Origin: Clostridiales bacterium
GTDB lineage: Bacteria > Bacillota > Clostridia > Christensenellales > Aristaeellaceae
Reading direction: 5' to 3'
NCBI GenBank assembly: GCA_012514225.1
Contig: JAAZAQ010000206.1
Span: 1 to 16,508 of the forward strand
DNA length: 16,508 bases
This document shows, piece after piece, positions 6,790 through 16,508 of the stretch. The notes beneath the pieces are model-generated. The model did no database searches, had not been told where the DNA came from, and worked only from the letters and a program-made list of their open reading frames with translations. A program made the position numbers and the translations under genes. Position 1 is the stretch's first letter; each line of letters begins with the position of its first letter.

Positions 6790-7829
6790 TTGACCGTCCC
6801 TTCCAGGGGCGTCTGCTCCTGCGTCAGTTTGTCCTTGCGGTCAAAGTAGACGTTGATGAAATAGCTCATGCCCGTGGCGATGAGGTTGCTGGTGACCCAG
6901 TAGAGCGCGAAGGCGGCGGTGCTGGTCAGGCAGATGTAGACGGAAAAGAGGGGGAAGAAATACTTCATGAAGTTGCCCATGCCGGGCGTCTGGCCCTGAG
7001 CGCCGGGCTGCTGGCCGGCCGCCTGGGGGTTGACCTTGGTCATCAGCAGCTGGCTGACGCCCGCCAGCACCGGCAGGATGAGCAGGCCGTTGTACTGCAC
7101 GTATACCTGGATGGAGAAGAGGAAGAGGTTGATGTTTTCAAACCCGGGCATCAGGGCGACCGCGGCCTTGAAGGCGTCCATCTGCTGCATGGCGGCGGTG
7201 ATGGAAGGCAGCGCCAGCTTGAGCGCGTCGGCGCTGGCGAAGCTCAGCGTGCCGCCGAATTCCTGCACGTGCAGGGCGACGTTCTGCAGGATGGCCTGGC
7301 GGGAAGCCTCCGAAAGGCCGTTCCAGACGGACTGCCAGACCTCCGCGCCGATGGGCTGGATGGAGGAGAGCATCGGGGCGACCGGCGCGAACAGGGAATC
7401 GGCCATCCAGATGTTCTTGACCCACAGCCAGCCCTCGTAGGTGGGCGTGCCACCCTCCAGGAAGGTGAAGACCTGGCGGACGATCTGCTCGTTGGCGATG
7501 GCGCGCATGGCGCCGAACATCGCGAAGAGGATGGGCAGCTGGATGAGCATGGGCAGGCAGCCGGACAGCGGGTTGTAGCGCTCCTTGCGCATGAGCTCGG
7601 ACTGCTTTTGCTGGAGCTTGGCCTTGTCGTTGGCGTATTTCTTCTGCAGCGCGTTGAGCTGGGGCTGGATTTTGGCCATCTTGCGCATGCCCTTGCGGCT
7701 GGAGATATCCAGCGGCATCAGGACGACGCGAACCAGGAGCGTGAACACCACGATGGCCCAGCCATGGTTCTGGATGATGCCGTAGAGCCACTGGATGACG
7801 CCCGCCAGGGCATTGGTGATTGCTGACAC
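6786..7829 (-). CDS. yidC: Membrane protein insertase YidC/Oxa1 family
   Basis: The 347-residue integral membrane insertase works alone or with SecYEG. The core shows the conserved arginine of the hydrophilic groove (R34 in FTLLVRVVLMPL), a cytoplasmic helical hairpin at about 41-85 (Lys/Gln rich), YNPLSGCLPMLIQLPI (85-100), then membrane segments at about 247-263, 289-301 and 302-320. There is no lipobox cysteine, so unlike Bacillus SpoIIIJ it is not predicted to be a lipoprotein. About 90 extra residues (roughly 150-245) occupy the extracytoplasmic side between the second and third core helices. The GTG start at 7829 has AAGGAGG upstream, spaced 11 bases and lying inside the end of yidD. 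The stop overlaps jag. Confidence 0.96.
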   Translation of the reverse strand: MSAITNALAGVIQWLYGIIQNHGWAIVVFTLLVRVVLMPLDISSRKGMRKMAKIQPQLNALQKKYANDKAKLQQKQSELMRKERYNPLSGCLPMLIQLPILFAMFGAMRAIANEQIVRQVFTFLEGGTPTYEGWLWVKNIWMADSLFAPVAPMLSSIQPIGAEVWQSVWNGLSEASRQAILQNVALHVQEFGGTLSFASADALKLALPSITAAMQQMDAFKAAVALMPGFENINLFLFSIQVYVQYNGLLILPVLAGVSQLLMTKVNPQAAGQQPGAQGQTPGMGNFMKYFFPLFSVYICLTSTAAFALYWVTSNLIATGMSYFINVYFDRKDKLTQEQTPLEGTVK

Positions 7830-7834
7830 TGGAG

Positions 7835-8074
7835 TTAGTCCCTCCTTATTACTGCATCGGGCAATTCCGGCACGGGGTCATAGCCGCCCTTGCTGAAGGG
7901 ATTGCACCGAAGGATACGCTTGACGGCCATCCAGCCCCCGCGCAGCGCGCCGAAACGCTCCAGCGCGGTCAGGGCGTATTGGGAACAGGTGGGCTGGTAG
8001 CGGCAGGACGCGGGCAGGTGGGGGCTGAGAGCCCTGCGATAAAAGGTGACCAGGGCGACGAGCAGGCGTTTCAC
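7835..8074 (-). CDS. yidD: Membrane protein insertion efficiency factor YidD
   Basis: The 79-residue small protein has the family signatures [19 protein letters not shown] (16-34) and [14 protein letters not shown] (56-69), with cysteines C24, C30 and C57. The N-terminus is amphipathic and probably associates with the inner face of the membrane. YidD assists YidC-dependent insertion. The GTG start overlaps the rnpA stop as GTGA. The stop lies five bases before the yidC start, fitting co-translation with both neighbours. Confidence 0.95.
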   Translation of the reverse strand: MKRLLVALVTFYRRALSPHLPASCRYQPTCSQYALTALERFGALRGGWMAVKRILRCNPFSKGGYDPVPELPDAVIRRD

Positions 8075-8406
8075 GAGGACGCCCTGAACAGGCCGAGCTT
8101 GCCCAGATGCCTGCGCATCTGCTCCTCAAGCTGCCGGTAGCCCGCGCCCGCCGCCTCCGCGTTGGCGGTGAAAACATAGTAGCCGGGCTTGAGCGTGGGG
8201 ATGAGGAGGCGGAAGCATTCGCGCATCCTGCGCTTGACCCGGTTGCGTACGACCGCGTTGCCGACCGTCCGGCTGACCGAGAAACCGCCCTGCAGGCGCC
8301 TGGCCTGCACGTAGTGCAGCCTGAACAGCTTGCCGGAAACGTGCTTCCCCTTCCGGTACACGTAGCGGAACTGGCCGTTCTTCCGGATCCTGTACTGCTG
8401 CTGCAT
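8071..8406 (-). CDS. rnpA: Ribonuclease P protein component
   Basis: The 111-residue basic protein assists the RNase P RNA in 5' maturation of tRNAs. The diagnostic stretch [23 protein letters not shown] (41-63), containing the RNR motif at 54-56, is intact, and the N-terminus ([16 protein letters not shown]) is typical. Length is normal. The Shine-Dalgarno is weak: a seven-G run lies 14 bases upstream and a GGTGTGA closer in. A hairpin lies between this gene and rpmH (8432-8474), so its level may differ from that of L34. The RNase P RNA gene itself is not in the window. Confidence 0.96.
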   Translation of the reverse strand: MQQQYRIRKNGQFRYVYRKGKHVSGKLFRLHYVQARRLQGGFSVSRTVGNAVVRNRVKRRMRECFRLLIPTLKPGYYVFTANAEAAGAGYRQLEEQMRRHLGKLGLFRASS

Positions 8407-8431
8407 GCCGATTCACACCGCCCCCCCAAGC

Positions 8432-8474
8432 AAAACCCGCCCCCTGCGCGACGCGCGGCGCTTTTCGGGCGGGT
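8432..8474 (-). terminator. Terminator-like hairpin between rpmH and rnpA (possible attenuator)
   Basis: On the minus strand ACCCGCCC (8467-8474) pairs with GGGCGGGT (8435-8442) across a 24-base GC-rich loop that can itself fold (GCGC with GCGC). TTTTGC follows. The T run is short, so it is likely a partial terminator or RNA-processing signal that lets rpmH be transcribed more than rnpA-yidD-yidC-jag. No promoter is apparent after it. Confidence 0.55.
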
Positions 8475-8504
8475 CTCAGCCGAGCGGGACCTGGACCACG
8501 CCGC

Positions 8505-8642
8505 TCAGGCGGACAGAACCTTGCGGCCCCTGCGCCGGCGGGCGGCCAGCACGCGGCGGCCGTTCTTGGTGGCCATGCGCTGGCGGAAACCGTGCACCTT
8601 GCTGCGCTGGCGTTTCTTGGGTTGATACGTTCCGACGTTCAT
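8505..8642 (-). CDS. rpmH: 50S ribosomal protein L34
   Basis: The 45-residue, very basic product matches L34 end to end: [19 protein letters not shown], then [21 protein letters not shown] in register with the family. The ATG at 8642 has AAGGAG with a 7-base gap and agrees with the family N-terminus; the frame stays open upstream but that part contains the promoter and is not coding. It heads the rpmH-rnpA-yidD-yidC-jag operon. In most bacteria dnaA is its divergent or upstream neighbour; here it is rpoB. Confidence 0.97.
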   Translation of the reverse strand: MNVGTYQPKKRQRSKVHGFRQRMATKNGRRVLAARRRRGRKVLSA

Positions 8643-8708
8643 GGTTTCACTCCTTGCTTTGGGCGGCGCGGCTGACGCATTCGCATAAACCGGCACTTTA
8701 ACTATTGC

Positions 8709-8737
8709 ACTATAACTTGCCGCCCGGCGGCTGTCAA
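8709..8737 (-). promoter_or_regulatory. SigA-type promoter for rpmH, spacer filled by a perfect inverted repeat
   Basis: On the minus strand TTGACA (8732-8737), a 17-base spacer, then TATAGT (8709-8714). Transcription should start near 8702, about 60 bases before the rpmH ATG. The spacer contains GCCGCCCGGCGGC (plus strand 8719-8731), an inverted repeat with 6-base arms and a one-base centre. Confidence 0.88.
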
Positions 8738-8777
8738 GACGCGGTTTGCGGTTCGCGCAGCAAGGGAAGGATTTCGC

Positions 8778-8806
8778 TTGACAGTACCCTGAAGTGGTGC
8801 TATTAT
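8778..8806 (+). promoter_or_regulatory. SigA-type promoter for rpoB-rpoC
   Basis: TTGACA (8778-8783), a 17-base spacer and TATTAT (8801-8806) face away from the rpmH promoter, with 40 bases between the two -35 boxes. Predicted transcription start is near 8813, leaving a leader of about 106 bases before rpoB. Confidence 0.9.
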
Positions 8807-8861
8807 TTACGATTGCATCAGTATCGTCTGATTGCGCCGGCAGAAGGTTCCTACCACTATA

Positions 8862-8883
8862 TGGAACGCGGCTGGAACGCGGG
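8862..8883 (+). repeat. Tandem 11-base repeat in the rpoB leader
   Basis: TGGAACGCGGC (8862-8872) is followed directly by TGGAACGCGGG (8873-8883). GTTCC at 8847-8851 can pair with the GGAAC of either copy, so two alternative hairpins are possible in the rpoB leader. Function is unknown. The ribosome binding site further on (AAGGGGTGAT, 8901-8910) is separated from the ATG by a long 8-base gap after its 3' end. Confidence 0.4.
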
Positions 8884-8918
8884 GCGGCTGGGCGACAATA
8901 AAGGGGTGATTTGATAAG

Positions 8919-12704
<3,786 letters not shown>

Positions 12705-12734
12705 CGGGACGCGCACAGCGAGGAGTAATGGCGA

Positions 12735-16334
<3,600 letters not shown>

Positions 16335-16351
16335 CATTTATAAGGAACCAA

Positions 16352-16390
16352 GACAGCGACGCCGCCCTTTCGGGGCGGCGTCAGACTGTC
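16352..16390 (+). terminator. Strong hairpin directly after rpoC
   Basis: A perfect 10-bp GC stem (GACGCCGCCC 16358-16367 with GGGCGGCGTC 16373-16382) is extended by GACAG (16352-16356) pairing with CTGTC (16386-16390). It begins 18 bases after the rpoC stop. It is followed by A6 rather than T on the plus strand, so it is not a classical intrinsic terminator there; it may stabilise the rpoC 3' end or be part of a dispersed repeat. Confidence 0.5.
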
Positions 16391-16412
16391 AAAAAACCAA
16401 TTCATGGGAGGT

Positions 16413-16435
16413 ATCGGAGGGCGAAGCCCTCTGAT
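16413..16435. repeat. Inverted repeat with GAA loop in the rpoC downstream region
   Basis: ATCGGAGGGC (16413-16422) pairs with GCCCTCTGAT (16426-16435), 10 base pairs including one G-U pair, around a GAA triloop. It is the middle one of three consecutive hairpins. No function can be assigned from the sequence. Confidence 0.55.
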
Positions 16436-16441
16436 GGTAAT

Positions 16442-16481
16442 CCGCGGCAGCGACATGTGCGGTGCCGCGGGTTTTGGCTTT
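16442..16481 (+). terminator. Probable intrinsic terminator of rpoBC
   Basis: CCGCGGCA (16442-16449) pairs with TGCCGCGG (16463-16470) around a 13-base loop, followed by GTTTTGGCTTT. The T tract is interrupted, so efficiency is uncertain. GTTTTG (16471-16476) can also pair with CAAAAC (16485-16490), an alternative small hairpin. The last 18 bases of the window hold nothing I can assign. Confidence 0.6.
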
Positions 16482-16508
16482 AGACAAAACATTTCCGCGA
16501 ATTTCTGC

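Noticed and set aside
8643..8918. Possible replication origin between rpmH and rpoB
   Set aside because: There are no DnaA boxes; the closest match (TTATTTACG at 8802) fits only 6 of 9 positions and lies in the rpoB -10 region. The region is short and explained by two promoters.
16404..16508. Open frame starting ATG at 16404 and running off the right edge; also a 63-codon minus-strand frame at 16301-16492
   Set aside because: Neither has a ribosome binding site, and both run through the hairpins and stem repeats. The minus frame also overlaps the rpoC 3' end.

Overview
The window reads as housekeeping chromosome of a high-GC Gram-positive bacterium, most likely a member of Bacillota, class Clostridia. 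The evidence is a tRNA-responsive T-box leader, an ECF-transporter S component, the yidD-yidC-jag arrangement, AGGAGG-type ribosome binding sites, frequent GTG/TTG starts and TTGACA-17-TATAAT-type promoters. No finer placement is possible from the sequence alone.

Layout. Everything from position 1 to 8642 is on the minus strand, and rpoB and rpoC (8919-16334) are on the plus strand. The two blocks diverge from a 276-bp region (8643-8918) that holds two strong promoters back to back. Leftward, the order is rpmH-rnpA-yidD-yidC-jag (ribosomal protein L34, RNase P protein, membrane protein insertion and an RNA-binding partner). A second promoter follows, then yceD(DUF177)-rpmF, a valine T-box leader, and valS-rsmH-rsmI. 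A third promoter then precedes a truncated ECF S-component gene that runs off the left edge. Most minus-strand genes overlap or abut: ATGA/GTGA four-base overlaps at rnpA/yidD, yidC/jag, valS/rsmH and rsmH/rsmI, and gaps of 2 and 5 bases at yceD/rpmF and yidD/yidC. This indicates translational coupling.

How the genes work together. Nearly all products serve gene expression or membrane protein biogenesis: RNA polymerase beta and beta-prime, ribosomal proteins L34 and L32, tRNA 5' maturation, valyl-tRNA charging, and YidD/YidC insertion. RsmH and RsmI, which in characterised bacteria modify the same nucleotide (C1402) of 16S rRNA, are encoded as an overlapping pair. The T-box places valS, and the methyltransferases behind it, under control of uncharged tRNA-Val.

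What is unusual is mainly the arrangement. rpoBC lies where dnaA/oriC usually lies next to rpmH. rpoB lacks rplJL upstream and has its own promoter. rsmH is outside the division/cell-wall cluster. The T-box sits inside what looks like an rpmF-containing operon. Other points are an acidic tail on RpoB, a large insertion in YidC, and a three-hairpin intergenic region after rpoC. I found no mobile element, CRISPR array, tRNA/rRNA gene, or recognisable novel defence or biosynthetic system.
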